This document shows positions 34,820 to 43,741 of a DNA stretch of 64,000 bases, piece after piece. The stretch comes from a bacterium 210917-SL.2.15 (lineage in GTDB: Bacteria > Bacillota > Clostridia > Oscillospirales > Oscillospiraceae). A program made the translations under genes and the position numbers. The stretch lies in the NCBI GenBank assembly GCA_020555605.1, contig JAJCJC010000010.1, forward strand, positions 1-64,000. The letters run 5' to 3'. Within the stretch, counting starts at the first letter, position 1, and every line of letters starts with the position of its first letter. Under the pieces are notes generated by a model. That model did no database searches. It was not told the DNA's origin and saw only the letters and a list, made by a program, of their open reading frames with translations.

Positions 34820-36268
34820 TCACACCGTATACGTCATGGTGACAGTGCAGGTATAATAATCCGACTCTTCGGCAGTGTTGCCCGTACTGCTGAGCCATGT
34901 GTTCTCCCAAACGTCAAATCCCTGCCGCTCCACGTCCCACTGGATCTGGATCGTCCCGCACTGCGTGCTGCCGCTTCGGGAGAGGTCGATATCCGCGCTG
35001 CGATACGCTTTCATGACTGCATAATACCTCAACCCCACCGGCCCGTTCTCCCGCGCAGAGAGGGCGCCATATGCAATCACCATCTGAACCGGCAGATCGC
35101 CGATCCAGGTTTCTCTGTCTGTAAACAGAGAAAGCGTCACGCCGGCCACGCAGCCGCTTTCATCCGTTTTGATCGCCTGGATCGCCTTGGGAGAATCGTC
35201 CCAGATCAGAATGCCGTCGCCAGCGGACGGCAGCGTCCAGTTCCCATCTTCGTCCATGCGCCTACCATACTCGGCCTGGGCGGCTATATGGTTGACATTT
35301 TCGATGTAATCCGCCCGGGATAGCGCCCCGTAGCAGGGCGGCGCCACGGCATGCAGCAATAGAACGACGAGCGCTGCAAACATCAAAGATTCCAGCGCAA
35401 TAAAGGCAATGCCCCGCCATATCTTTGTATCCCGGATGGTATAGTTGATGTCTGCCTCCCAGGGCTGGGCTTCGCCCGCTCGGCAGCGGCAGTAGCTTTT
35501 CCAGCCGCACCAGAGATTGACAAAGGGGATATTCAATCCCTGTCCGCTGTATATGGCGCCCCGCGTCCAGCGCCCCGCTTCGCCGCAAGTCAACTTCCCG
35601 CCGCTCACTGCAGAAACATGCAGACCGAACAGCGCTTTACCCGGGGTTGTGCCGAAGCGGCTCAACAGCAGCGGCTCAATCAGCAGCATCAAAAGCATCG
35701 ACACCAGCCAATTCAAAAGGGTCGTGCCGACACCCGTATCGCCGATGTGAAAAATTCCGATCCAAACAAATCCCCACAAAAAGCTGTAAAGGCTCATATC
35801 AAAATAGCGGGCAAAATAGCGCCGCCAGGGATGATAGACCGACTGGATCAGATCCTTTTTTTCCGGCCGGGGAATAAACGGGAGATTGCCCGCCGCCGCT
35901 TCTTCCCGCTCCAGTTCCGCCAGATACACCTTCGGTTCCAGCGCGTCATAGGCGATCTGCCGCTGCTGCAGCTCCCGGCACACCGTTTTCTCCCGCTCCA
36001 GCATGGCTACTTCCCGGGATAATTCCTTCTCCCGCGCCTGCAGCGCCTTGCTCAGCGGCTGCGCCCCACGCTGTACGGCCCCGATCGTTTCGATGCTCAG
36101 CCCCAGGTGCCGCAGCAGCTTAATCTTCTGCAGCGTCTGCAGATCCTCATCCGAATATTCCCGATACCCATTTTCCCGCCGCGCCGGCGTCAGAAGTCCC
36201 TGCTGCTCATAATAACGGATATTCGCCCGGGCCAGGCCGGTTTTCTCCTCCAGCTCCTTTACGGTCAT
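34820..36268 (-). CDS. MerR-type regulator fused to an RDD membrane domain
   Basis: 482 residues. The N-terminus is a MerR winged helix (MTVKELEEKTGLARANIRYYEQQGLL, NGYREYSDEDLQTLQKIKLLRHLGLS) with a following helix that would be the dimer coiled coil (KALQAREKELSREVAMLEREK). An RDD-type membrane domain comes next (YFARYFDMSLYSFLWGFVWIGIF; LLLSRFGTTPGKALFGLHV), with two or more helices, then another helix (FIALESLMFAALVVLLLHAV) and a soluble C-terminal region of about 130 residues, probably outside. It would be a membrane-bound regulator. AAAGGAGGGG precedes the chosen ATG. The signal is unknown. Confidence 0.85.
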   Translation of the reverse strand: MTVKELEEKTGLARANIRYYEQQGLLTPARRENGYREYSDEDLQTLQKIKLLRHLGLSIETIGAVQRGAQPLSKALQAREKELSREVAMLEREKTVCRELQQRQIAYDALEPKVYLAELEREEAAAGNLPFIPRPEKKDLIQSVYHPWRRYFARYFDMSLYSFLWGFVWIGIFHIGDTGVGTTLLNWLVSMLLMLLIEPLLLSRFGTTPGKALFGLHVSAVSGGKLTCGEAGRWTRGAIYSGQGLNIPFVNLWCGWKSYCRCRAGEAQPWEADINYTIRDTKIWRGIAFIALESLMFAALVVLLLHAVAPPCYGALSRADYIENVNHIAAQAEYGRRMDEDGNWTLPSAGDGILIWDDSPKAIQAIKTDESGCVAGVTLSLFTDRETWIGDLPVQMVIAYGALSARENGPVGLRYYAVMKAYRSADIDLSRSGSTQCGTIQIQWDVERQGFDVWENTWLSSTGNTAEESDYYTCTVTMTYTV

Positions 36269-36289
36269 CGACATCCCCTCCTTTTCGCT

Positions 36290-36330
36290 CTTAGTATCCG
36301 GTATCAAGTCCCTTTACAGTCAAGCGTTTT
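36290..36330 (-). promoter_or_regulatory. possible MerR-type long-spacer promoter
   Basis: On the minus strand TTGACT and ATACTA are about 20 bp apart, with a partial dyad between them. Long spacers of 19-20 bp are typical of MerR-controlled promoters, so this one may be autoregulated. Confidence 0.4.
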
Positions 36331-36433
36331 GTAGAAATTGTCTCGTTTTTTCTGTTTTCACCAGTATAGCAAAGACCGCCGGAAAAAGAAAGCAGGGCTA
36401 TCCGAGGAATCTTTCTTACGTTTCGTTTAAGAA

Positions 36434-36463
36434 AATAGACAGGTCACGGCACAAAATGCTATA
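36434..36463 (+). promoter_or_regulatory. promoter of the two-component operon
   Basis: TAGACA, about 18-bp spacer and TATACT, upstream of the GAGAGGAG ribosome site of the response regulator. Confidence 0.5.
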
Positions 36464-36500
36464 CTGCAGAAAAAGCCGCACAGAGAGGAGCGTGCATACC

Positions 36501-37172
36501 ATGTACCGCATTTTTATCGTGGAGGATGACGAAGTGATCGCCCGCGTGCTGGGGGAACATCTGCGCCAATGGGGTTATACCACGCAATGCGTGCAGGATT
36601 TTGAACATGTGCTCGCCGAGGCAGAGGCCTTCGCCCCGCAGCTGATCCTGCTGGATATTTCCCTGCCTTTTTTCAACGGCTTCCACTGGTGCGCCGAACT
36701 GCGCAGGCGCTCCTGCGTGCCCATCATTTTCCTTTCCTCTGCCTCAGATCAAATGAACGCCGTGATGTCCATGCAGTTGGGCGGAGACGATTTTATCGCC
36801 AAACCCTTCGACCTGACGGTACTCACAGCCAAAATCCAGGCCCTGCTGCGCCGGAGCTACGATTTTTCCGCGCCTTCCAACCTGCTTCCCTGCGGCCAGG
36901 CCTTTCTGAACACCGACGAGGAGACCCTGCTGCAGGGGGATGCCAAAATTCCGCTGAGCCGCAATGAATATCGCATTCTGCGCCTGCTGCTGGAACAGCG
37001 CGGGCGCATCGTCTCGCGGGATGCGATCATGACGGCCCTGTGGGAGTCGGACAGCTTCGTGGATGAAAATACGCTCAGCGTCAACGTCAACCGGCTGCGC
37101 AGGAAGCTGGAAAGCGCCGGCGTGCGCGACCTGATCCAAACCAGAAAGGGCGTGGGTTACCTTGTGGAATGA
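36501..37172 (+). CDS. OmpR/PhoB-family response regulator, BceR-like
   Basis: 223 residues. The receiver domain has the acidic pocket (IFIVEDDEV), phosphorylation site Asp52 (LILLDISLPFFNG), Ser/Thr switch (IIFLSSAS) and Lys (IAKPFD). The C-terminal winged helix (LSRNEYRILRLLLEQRGRIVSRDAIMTALW, DENTLSVNVNRLRRKLE) binds DNA. The start is ATG 36501 after AGAGAGGAG. The sensor kinase gene follows at once, and a BceR-type box stands before the transporter genes 2 kb downstream, so a peptide-antibiotic response is likely. Confidence 0.9.
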   Translation: MYRIFIVEDDEVIARVLGEHLRQWGYTTQCVQDFEHVLAEAEAFAPQLILLDISLPFFNGFHWCAELRRRSCVPIIFLSSASDQMNAVMSMQLGGDDFIAKPFDLTVLTAKIQALLRRSYDFSAPSNLLPCGQAFLNTDEETLLQGDAKIPLSRNEYRILRLLLEQRGRIVSRDAIMTALWESDSFVDENTLSVNVNRLRRKLESAGVRDLIQTRKGVGYLVE

Positions 37173-37173
37173 G

Positions 37174-38159
37174 ATGCCGCTGCGCAGTTTCCTGCGCCGG
37201 CAGAAAAAAAGTATCGCTCTGCATCTGTGCTGTCTTGCGCTTTTCGCTCTGATCTTTTTCCTTTACCATATGCCAATGGACGCCTTGCTCTATGCACTGA
37301 GCCTGTGCGCGGTCCCTCTGACGCTCGCCTTCTGCATTTCCTTTGTCCGCTATCTGCGAAAAGGCCGCGCGCTTGCGGCCCTCCGCTCTTGTGTGGAAAC
37401 CTCAGCCTTCTCCCTGCCCGAGCCGGACGATGCCCTGGAGGCAGACTATCAGGCTCTTCTCCAGGCAGTTTGCGCCCACCGCACAGTTTTGTCCGCAGAA
37501 AATGAAAACCGCTACCGCGACCTGACCGACTACTTTACTCTTTGGGCCCATCAGATCAAAACGCCCATCGCCGCCATACAGCTTCTGCTGCAAACAGGCG
37601 AAGACCAGCGCAGCCGGGAACTGTCGGCGGAGCTGTTCAAGATTGAGCAATATGTGGGAATGGTTCTGACCTATCTGCGCCTGGGCAGCGACGACACCGA
37701 CTATCTGTTCCGCCGCTGCTCTCTGGACGAAATCGTCCGCGCCTGCGCACGCAAATATGCCAAACTGTTCATTCTCAAAAGGATCTCCCTCTCTTTTCAG
37801 CCTACTGGCATGACCGTGCTGACGGACGAAAAATGGCTCTCTTTCGTGATCGAGCAGCTGCTGTCCAACGCGCTGAAATACACGCGCCCCGGCGGCTGCA
37901 TCCGGATCCTCAAAGACGGCAGCTGCCTGGTGATCGCCGACAACGGCATCGGCATCCGCAGCGAGGACCTTCCTCGGGTGTTTGAAAAAGGGTTCACCGG
38001 CTGCAACGGCCGCAGCGACAAAAAATCCACCGGGATCGGATTATACCTATGCAAAAAATCACCTGTCGTCTGGGCCACGACCTGACCATTGCTTCGGTTC
38101 CCGGCACCGGCACCCGGGTTTACCTCCACCTCTCCAAGGGGCCGGCCGTCTTGGAGTAA
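37174..38159 (+). pseudogene. BceS-type sensor kinase with frameshift in an A6 tract
   Basis: Small intramembrane-sensing histidine kinase: two N-terminal helices (SIALHLCCLALFALIFFLYH; LLYALSLCAVPLTLAFCISF) with almost no external loop, then DHp with His126 (LTDYFTLWAHQIKTPIAAIQ), N-box (IEQLLSNALKYT), G1 (IADNGIGI) and G2 (STGIGLYLCKK). After LCKK the frame runs into 17 foreign residues and a stop at 38085. The expected end (TCRLGHDLTIASVPGTGTRV) continues in another frame to TAA 38157-38159. One more A in the run of six at 38053-38058 would join them. It may be a real mutation, transcript slippage or a sequencing error; the lost part is only the last 35 residues. Confidence 0.8.
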
Positions 38160-38206
38160 AGGAGAAAATGCCGGAGCATTTTTCATCGGCCGCCGCATAT
38201 GCAAAA

Positions 38207-38470
38207 GAGCAAGCACGCGCTGGATCCAGCGCGTGCTTGCTTCCATCGACACGCCGGTCGCATCGCTGACATAGCCCTGCCATACCGTGAGCTGCTCTTC
38301 GCTCACCGCCTGCGCGCCGTCCGAGATCCAAATCGACACGCTGCTGACCAGAGCGTCGGCATCACAGGTAATATAGATCGTCACCGGTGTCTCATACAGT
38401 TCCGCCGTATAGATCTCGCCGATATAGGTGGATTGATCTTCCTTGAAGTTGTTCCATATTGTTGCTATAC
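38207..38470 (-). other. unexplained coding remnant ending in a large palindrome
   Basis: The 38160-38521 gap holds no complete gene. On the minus strand a frame from about 38470 reads like protein (YFGYSIATIWNNFKED, then TYIGEIYTAELYETPV, TIYITCDADALVSSVSIWIS) but has no start site and runs into a 34-bp perfect palindrome at 38207-38240, centred on GGATCC, that could be its terminator (CTCTTTTG follows). It resembles the tail of a lost membrane or secreted protein. I do not recognise the family. Confidence 0.35.
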
Positions 38471-38490
38471 TGTAACCGAAGTATCATAAA
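38450..38490 (+). promoter_or_regulatory. promoter and probable TetR operator
   Basis: TTGAAG, 17-bp spacer and TATACT are followed by a dyad in which ATACT and AGTAT stand eight bases apart, overlapping the -10. The TetR gene starts 50 bp downstream; self-repression is the likely use. Confidence 0.55.
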
Positions 38491-38521
38491 CCTGCAATCA
38501 TTGTAACAGGGGGAACCACCT

Positions 38522-39103
38522 GTGAAGCAGAGCGAAAAAAATCAGAAAAGCCGGGCGCTGATTCTTACCCATGCTTTCGCCGAATTTGCCAGCCACGGCT
38601 ATGAAGGAAGTTCCCTTAACCAGATCTGCGCCCGCGGAAATCTTTCCAAAGGGCTGCTGTATCATGATTACAAAAATAAAGACGCGCTGTATCTGGCCTG
38701 CGCGCATGTGCTTTTTGACGATATGACGCGCTATCTCCGCCACGAGATCGAGCTTTCCACGGTCACGGCAAAGCAATATTTTGCCGTCCGCATGCGCTTT
38801 TCCCGACAGCACCCCCTGCACCGCCAGCTGTTCAGCGATCTATTGATGTTTCCCCAAAGCCGTCTGCAGCAGGAAATCAGCAGGTGCCGCGCAGAATTCG
38901 ACGCTTTCAACAAGGCCGCGCTGCAGTCCATTCTGCAAAAGGAACCTCTGCGCAGCCCGTTGTCCATGGAGGAAGCTCTGCTGCAGTTTCGAAGCTTTGT
39001 CCACTTCCTCAGTGTATACATCCGCGAGGACGCTGCGGCCGATGCCGCGCAAAAAGCCAACGATCTGCTCCAGACCATGCTGTACGGTCTTCTGGCGCGG
39101 TAA
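38522..39103 (+). CDS. TetR-family transcriptional regulator
   Basis: 193 residues. The N-terminal helix-turn-helix is typical (ILTHAFAEFASHGYEGSSLNQICARGNLSKGLLYHDYKNKDALY), and the all-helical C-terminal ligand domain is unspecific. The start is GTG 38522 behind AGGGGG. It lies between a two-component system and a BceAB-type transporter, so it may be a second layer of control over the transporter, but this is only inferred from position. Confidence 0.88.
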   Translation: MKQSEKNQKSRALILTHAFAEFASHGYEGSSLNQICARGNLSKGLLYHDYKNKDALYLACAHVLFDDMTRYLRHEIELSTVTAKQYFAVRMRFSRQHPLHRQLFSDLLMFPQSRLQQEISRCRAEFDAFNKAALQSILQKEPLRSPLSMEEALLQFRSFVHFLSVYIREDAAADAAQKANDLLQTMLYGLLAR

Positions 39104-39151
39104 GCGTATGCCGCGATGCTTCCAAGCCGTACTGGCGCCTGCGCCCCGCTT

Positions 39152-39167
39152 CTTACAAAAATGTAAG
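39152..39167 (+). promoter_or_regulatory. BceR-type binding box
   Basis: CTTACAAAAATGTAAG is a perfect match to the TNACA-N4-TGTAA inverted repeat bound by BceR-like response regulators. It lies 92 bp before the transporter ATPase gene and ties it to the upstream response regulator. Confidence 0.75.
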
Positions 39168-39258
39168 CTGTGCAGGGCAAACTGTAAGCCAAAACGATGG
39201 CACACAGGCTGCGGCGCTGGTAGGATAAAGCCACAATAAATCAAGGAGGCACCGTTTC

Positions 39259-40026
39259 ATGGCTATTTTGGAAGTACGGCACCTGAAAAAGACCTATGTC
39301 CCCCGCTTCGGCGGCAATCAGGTGCATGCGCTGACCAACGTAAACTTTTCGGTGGAACAGGGCGAATATGTGGCAATCATGGGTGAGTCCGGCAGCGGGA
39401 AAACCACCCTTTTGAATATTCTGGCCGCTTTGGACCGCCCTACTTCCGGCGAGGTACTGCTCTCGGGCAAAGACCTGACAAAAATTCCGGACGGCAAGCT
39501 GGCCGCGTTCCGCCGCGAAAATCTGGGCTTTGTGTTTCAGGATTTCAACCTGCTGGACACGTTTTCACTGGAAGACAATATTTTCCTCCCCCTGGTACTG
39601 GCGGGCAAGTCTTATGAAACCATGCGCAGCCGGCTCGCCCCCATTGCCAAACAGCTCGGCATTCAGGAGCTGCTGAGCAAATACCCCTATGAAGTATCCG
39701 GCGGTCAGAAACAGCGCGCGGCGGTGGCCCGGGCGCTGATCACCAATCCCCAGATCATTCTGGCAGACGAACCCACCGGCGCATTGGATTCCCGCGCGGC
39801 GGACAACCTGCTGGACCTGTTCGGCCGCGTCAACGCCGACGGACAGACCATTTTAATGGTCACTCATTCCGTCAAAGCCGCCAGCCACGCCCGGCGGGTG
39901 CTGTTTCTGCGCGACGGCGAGGTATATCACCAGCTTTATCGCGGCGAAGAGAACCAGGAGGCCATGTTCGCCCGCATTTCCGACACACTGACCGTGCTGG
40001 CCCAAGGCGGTGAAGTGCATGCGTAA
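39259..40026 (+). CDS. BceA-type ABC transporter ATPase
   Basis: 255-residue ATPase of the MacB/BceA class. Walker A GESGSGKTT, Q-loop FVFQDFNLLDTFSLEDNIFLPLVL, signature VSGGQKQRAAVARAL, Walker B IILADEPTGALD, H-loop MVTHS. The DTFSLEDNI segment and the lack of a membrane part are typical for the peptide-antibiotic group. AAGGAGG precedes the ATG. It ends 8 bp inside the permease gene. With the BceR box upstream it should be induced by cell-wall-active peptides. Confidence 0.93.
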   Translation: MAILEVRHLKKTYVPRFGGNQVHALTNVNFSVEQGEYVAIMGESGSGKTTLLNILAALDRPTSGEVLLSGKDLTKIPDGKLAAFRRENLGFVFQDFNLLDTFSLEDNIFLPLVLAGKSYETMRSRLAPIAKQLGIQELLSKYPYEVSGGQKQRAAVARALITNPQIILADEPTGALDSRAADNLLDLFGRVNADGQTILMVTHSVKAASHARRVLFLRDGEVYHQLYRGEENQEAMFARISDTLTVLAQGGEVHA

Positions 40027-41986
40027 GGGCAGCTTCTATCCCCGACTGGCGCTGGTGAATCTGAGCCGCAACGGTCAGTTCTACCTGCCGTATCTTCTCT
40101 CCTGCGGCGGCACGGCAGCCATGTTCTACATTGTGGCCTACCTCACCAAAAGCGACTTGATCGCCAATGTGCGGGGTGCGGCCTATATCCAGAGCCTGAT
40201 GGCGCTGGGCTGCATTATCATCGCTCTGTTTTCCATCGTTTTGATGTTGTATGCCAACAATTTTGTGATGAAGCGCCGCCGTAGAGAACTTGGCCTTTAT
40301 CATGTGCTGGGCATGGAAAAACGGCATACAGCCCATCTGCTTTTCTGGGAAACGCTTCTGTGCGCCCTGGCGGCCATCGCCGGCGGGCTTACCGTAGGGA
40401 TCCTCTTTTCCAAACTGGTGCTGCTGTTGCTGCTGCGCCTGACCAACCTGCCGGTGCAGTTTGGTTTCGATATCAGCCCAAGTGCCATAGGGCAGACGAT
40501 CCTTTTATTCGGCTTCTTGTTTTTGCTGACGCTGCTGAGCAATCTGGTACGCTTGGGCCGTTCAAAACCCATTGAACTTTTACACAGCGACCGCACCGGC
40601 GAAAAAGAACCCCGCACCAAATGGATCTTGGTTGTGATCGGCCTGACTTCCCTGCTGGGTGGCTATTGGATTTCCCTGACCGTAAAGGACCCCATTTCCG
40701 CCATGCTGCTGTTTTTCGTGGCGGTGCTTCTGGTCATTATCGGCACGTTCTGCCTGTTCACCGCCGGTTCTATTGCTGTTTTAAAGCGTCTGCGCGCAAA
40801 CCGCACCTTTTATTATCAGCCCCGGCATTTTACCGCCGTATCCGGTATGCTCTACCGCATGAAGCAGAACGCCGTGGGCCTTGCCAACATCTGTATTCTC
40901 TCCACCATGGTGCTCGTCACGGTATCCACCACCGTTTGTCTGTATCTTGGCTTAGGCAGTACGCTGGACAATATGTATCCCCATGACATTCAGATCACGC
41001 AGCGGCAGAAAAATATCCTGACTGACGCAGCTCCCGAAGCCCTGCTGGCTCAGGCAGAGTCTGCCGCCGCCGGGGAAGGCCGCACGCTGCGCCACGAGAG
41101 TTATATTATTCATTCCCGGGTCTATTGGACCCTGTCCGGTGACACCTTCCGTTTCGGAGATCAGCAGGAAGGGGTTGAATACACTGTCTCCCTGATGACG
41201 GCGGCAGAATACAGCCGCCTGACCGGCCGCGCCGTATCCCTGGCGCCGGACGAAATGCTGGTCTACACCTCCGAGGGAACCGTGCCTGAAACCTTCCGGA
41301 TCGAATCCACACCCTACCGTGTAGCAGGTACGCTGGATACGTTTCAGGGGGAAAGCCGCGCCATGATTTCCAACGTCCCCAACGCCGGATTTGTCGTGGC
41401 TGACGACAGTGTTCTTTCCGCCATTTATGCGCAAAGCGGCGGTAACTTCACCACTTACCTCGACCTCTATCTGGACTGCGACGGCACCGACGCGGAAAAG
41501 ATTGCTTTTTACGATGTCCTGAACGATACGCTAGGCAAAGCTGACGATATTTATATGGACAGCCGCCAGCTCAGCGCCATTGATTTTTATTCCATGTACG
41601 GCGGCTTTTTGTTCCTGGGTATGTTTCTGGGGATCCTCTTCCTAGCGGCTACAGCGCTGATTATTTATTACAAACAGGTCAGCGAGGGGTATGAAGACCG
41701 CAAGCGCTTTGAGATCATGCAGCAGGTGGGCATGAGCCGCCGGGAAGTGCGTGAGACCATCAACAGCCAGGTGCGGATGGTGTTCTTCCTGCCTTTAGCC
41801 GTAGCCGCACTGCATATTCTGATGGCCTTTTCCATGATCCGCAAGCTCCTTTTGCTGTTCTCCCTGACCGATGTCGGACTCTTTGCTCTGTGCACCGTGG
41901 GCACGCTGCTGATCTTCAGCGCTATCTATGCGCTGGTATATTCCTTCACCGCCAAAGCTTACTATAAAATTGTGCGCAGCACATAA
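40019..41986 (+). CDS. BceB-type FtsX-family permease
   Basis: 655-residue membrane protein with the BceB plan: helix 1 (FYLPYLLSCGGTAAMFYIVAY), helices 2-4 with EAA-like RRRRELGLYHVLGMEKRHTAHLLFWE, further pairs, then a large external domain of about 200 residues between helices 7 and 8 (near residues 320-520), and the last three helices with the second RKRFEIMQQVGMSRREVRETINSQ motif. Such permeases sense and remove antimicrobial peptides together with a BceS kinase. The start is ATG 40019, or GTG 40010. A terminator follows. Confidence 0.92.
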   Translation: MRKGSFYPRLALVNLSRNGQFYLPYLLSCGGTAAMFYIVAYLTKSDLIANVRGAAYIQSLMALGCIIIALFSIVLMLYANNFVMKRRRRELGLYHVLGMEKRHTAHLLFWETLLCALAAIAGGLTVGILFSKLVLLLLLRLTNLPVQFGFDISPSAIGQTILLFGFLFLLTLLSNLVRLGRSKPIELLHSDRTGEKEPRTKWILVVIGLTSLLGGYWISLTVKDPISAMLLFFVAVLLVIIGTFCLFTAGSIAVLKRLRANRTFYYQPRHFTAVSGMLYRMKQNAVGLANICILSTMVLVTVSTTVCLYLGLGSTLDNMYPHDIQITQRQKNILTDAAPEALLAQAESAAAGEGRTLRHESYIIHSRVYWTLSGDTFRFGDQQEGVEYTVSLMTAAEYSRLTGRAVSLAPDEMLVYTSEGTVPETFRIESTPYRVAGTLDTFQGESRAMISNVPNAGFVVADDSVLSAIYAQSGGNFTTYLDLYLDCDGTDAEKIAFYDVLNDTLGKADDIYMDSRQLSAIDFYSMYGGFLFLGMFLGILFLAATALIIYYKQVSEGYEDRKRFEIMQQVGMSRREVRETINSQVRMVFFLPLAVAALHILMAFSMIRKLLLLFSLTDVGLFALCTVGTLLIFSAIYALVYSFTAKAYYKIVRST

Positions 41987-42008
41987 ATTCCATAACCGCA
42001 GCAAACAA

Positions 42009-42044
42009 ACGCGCTGCAGGGCTAAGCCCTGCGGCGCGTTTTCT
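42009..42044 (+). terminator. terminator of the BceAB-type operon
   Basis: A 14-bp stem with mismatches (ACGCGCTGCAGGGC, loop TAA, complement) followed by TTTT. Confidence 0.8.
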
Positions 42045-42063
42045 GTCTGGGACAGGGGGCCGC

Positions 42064-43128
42064 TCAGCGGCCGCCCTCCTCCTGCACACAGAATGGTCTG
42101 ACCGTGCCGCGCTTTCCCATGTGGAAAAACGGCCCCCAGCAAGCAGTACAGCATAGCATAGCGACTGCCAGTGCAGCCAATATCAGAAACGCAGTGTGGC
42201 TGCCCAGCATGGTGCCTGTGACCATGTCCCCCGGCAACTGCGCCTGGGCGGCCGCCAGAATAGAACTGACAACAGACGTTCCGACGGCACCGCCCAGCTG
42301 CTGGGTCGTATTGATCACCGCGTTGCCGTCGGCATTCAGCTCCACACTGAGCTGGCGCAGACCGCTGGTCATGCTGTTGCCCATAGAGCAGCTGTGGCCA
42401 AAGGCAAAAAAGATATAGACGACCAGGAACATAGCAGCGCTCAGCCGCAAAGCAAAGACACCGAAGCACGCCGTCGCGAACAGAATTGCCAGGTTTCCTT
42501 CCAGAATGGGGCGCTTTGCGCCGAACCGATGCAGCAATCGACCGCTGAACGGAGAGACCACCGCACCCACAACACAGCCCGGCAGCAGCAGACAGCCCGC
42601 TGCAAAGGCATTCTGATGCAGAACGAGCTGGGCATAGTTCGGGATCAAAAAGCCGATGCCCAGGCAGATCATCTGCACGTACACGATAGCCAGTATGCTC
42701 AGCGTGAATGGAACACAGCGGAACACCTGTACCCGGATGAGGGGCGTCTATGCGCCTTTGCAGTGAAAATAAAATGCCGCTGCACACACCGCCGCCGCTG
42801 CAAAAAGCCCCAACGTATGTGCACCGAGCCGGCCCGCAGAGGCTGCGCCGGTCAACGCAAAGATAAAGCACACAAACGCACAGGCCAGCAACAAATATTC
42901 CAGCCACGGAAAGGGCATACGCTCCGGTTCCGACACCTGACGGATGGACGTGACGCCGAATACCAGAGACAGGAGCAGCAACGGCAGCAGCAGCAGATAT
43001 CCTGTGGTGATCCACTGCACCGTAGCAGTCGTCACAGAAAATTCCTCCATCAGCGTGGGAAAGGTCACATTCATGGCCGTTTCCGCATAATCTGATACAC
43101 CCGGTGGATGGTTTCCGCCGTTGTGCAC
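42064..43128 (-). pseudogene. DHA2-type MFS efflux transporter, broken
   Basis: Both halves of an EmrB/DHA2-like drug transporter are in one minus frame. The first half begins near ETAMNVTFPTLMEEFSVTTATVQWITTGYL and jumps from helix 2 to SLVFGVTSIRQVSEPERM, with about five helices and the motif A region lost. A TAG at 42750-42748 then interrupts the frame before TPLIRVQVFRC. The second half (TLSILAIVYVQMICLGIGFLIPNYAQ, SPFSGRLLHRFGAKRP, NTTQQLGGAVGTSVVSSILAAAQ) is intact to its stop. A deletion plus a nonsense codon make it inactive. Confidence 0.8.
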
Positions 43129-43141
43129 AGATCTGACGGAT

Positions 43142-43504
43142 TCAGCTGCTCAAATCACTCCGCCAGAAAACTGTAGTAGCCAAATATATAAAAATCATAG
43201 TATTTCCCCCCAGTGCTGTCAGAGAAACCCAAACGACCCGTTTATCATTCGTGTCCGCCTGTTTTTCCACCGCGCCGAGCTGCTCCAGCCCCCCGATCAG
43301 AGGGGTCACACTAGGCCGCGTAATCCCCAGCCGGGCACTGACGGCGCTGACACGGACGCCGCCCTCCCGACTCAAGCTGTGAATGGCATCAATCACGCCG
43401 ATGTGACGGGGGGCATTCCTTCCGGCAACTCAGGTATCCGTTCTGTAATCCGTTCGGCTTCATGGCAGGCCGCCATCAGTTTCTGCACCATTTCAATGTC
43501 CATG
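43142..43504 (-). pseudogene. MarR-family regulator, frameshifted and truncated
   Basis: ATG 43504 after GGAGG encodes MDIEMVQKLMAACHEAERIT and so on to PEGMPP, where the frame closes within a few codons. The winged-helix part (HIGVIDAIHSLSREGGVRVSAVSARLGITRPSVTPLIGGLEQLGAVEK, DKRVVWVSLTALG) continues in another frame. The shift is at a run of six G (plus strand 43408-43413). After LTALG the C-terminal dimerisation helix is replaced by unrelated sequence. It sits directly upstream of the broken MFS gene and was probably its repressor. Confidence 0.75.
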
Positions 43505-43532
43505 CGCGCCTCCTAAACCATTGTTCGCAAAA

Positions 43533-43580
43533 TAATTATCATTGATAACAGAATTATTACAGACCCTTTGCGATTGTCAA
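43533..43580 (-). promoter_or_regulatory. promoter and MarR-type operator
   Basis: On the minus strand a perfect TTGACA and a TAATAA/AATAAT box are followed by a dyad TTATCA-A-TGATAA, the kind of palindrome bound by MarR repressors. It precedes the decayed marR gene. Confidence 0.5.
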
Positions 43581-43664
43581 CCCACTTTGTTCTGCAAAGC
43601 GCAAAAAGGCAATCTGCACAAAAAACGCACTCTGAATTTATTCCCCATTTATCAGATGCACTTA

Positions 43665-43723
43665 TTTACATTTTCAATTTAATATGGTAAACTGTTACCG
43701 AATTAACGAATTATAACAATTCG
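43665..43723 (+). promoter_or_regulatory. promoter and operator-like repeat of the second amino-acid transporter
   Basis: TTTACA (43665-43670), 17-bp spacer, TAAACT (43688-43693). Downstream is a perfect inverted repeat CGAATT-ATAAC-AATTCG (43707-43723), with another CGAATT-like half just upstream, near the transcription start. A repressor site is plausible; the regulator is unknown. Confidence 0.6.
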
Positions 43724-43741
43724 CTGGATTTGGAGGATGAC

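Noticed and set aside
41795..43015. 406-codon minus frame through the MFS locus
   Set aside because: Cys/Gly-rich reading in the wrong frame; the transporter motifs are in the frame of 42064-43128.
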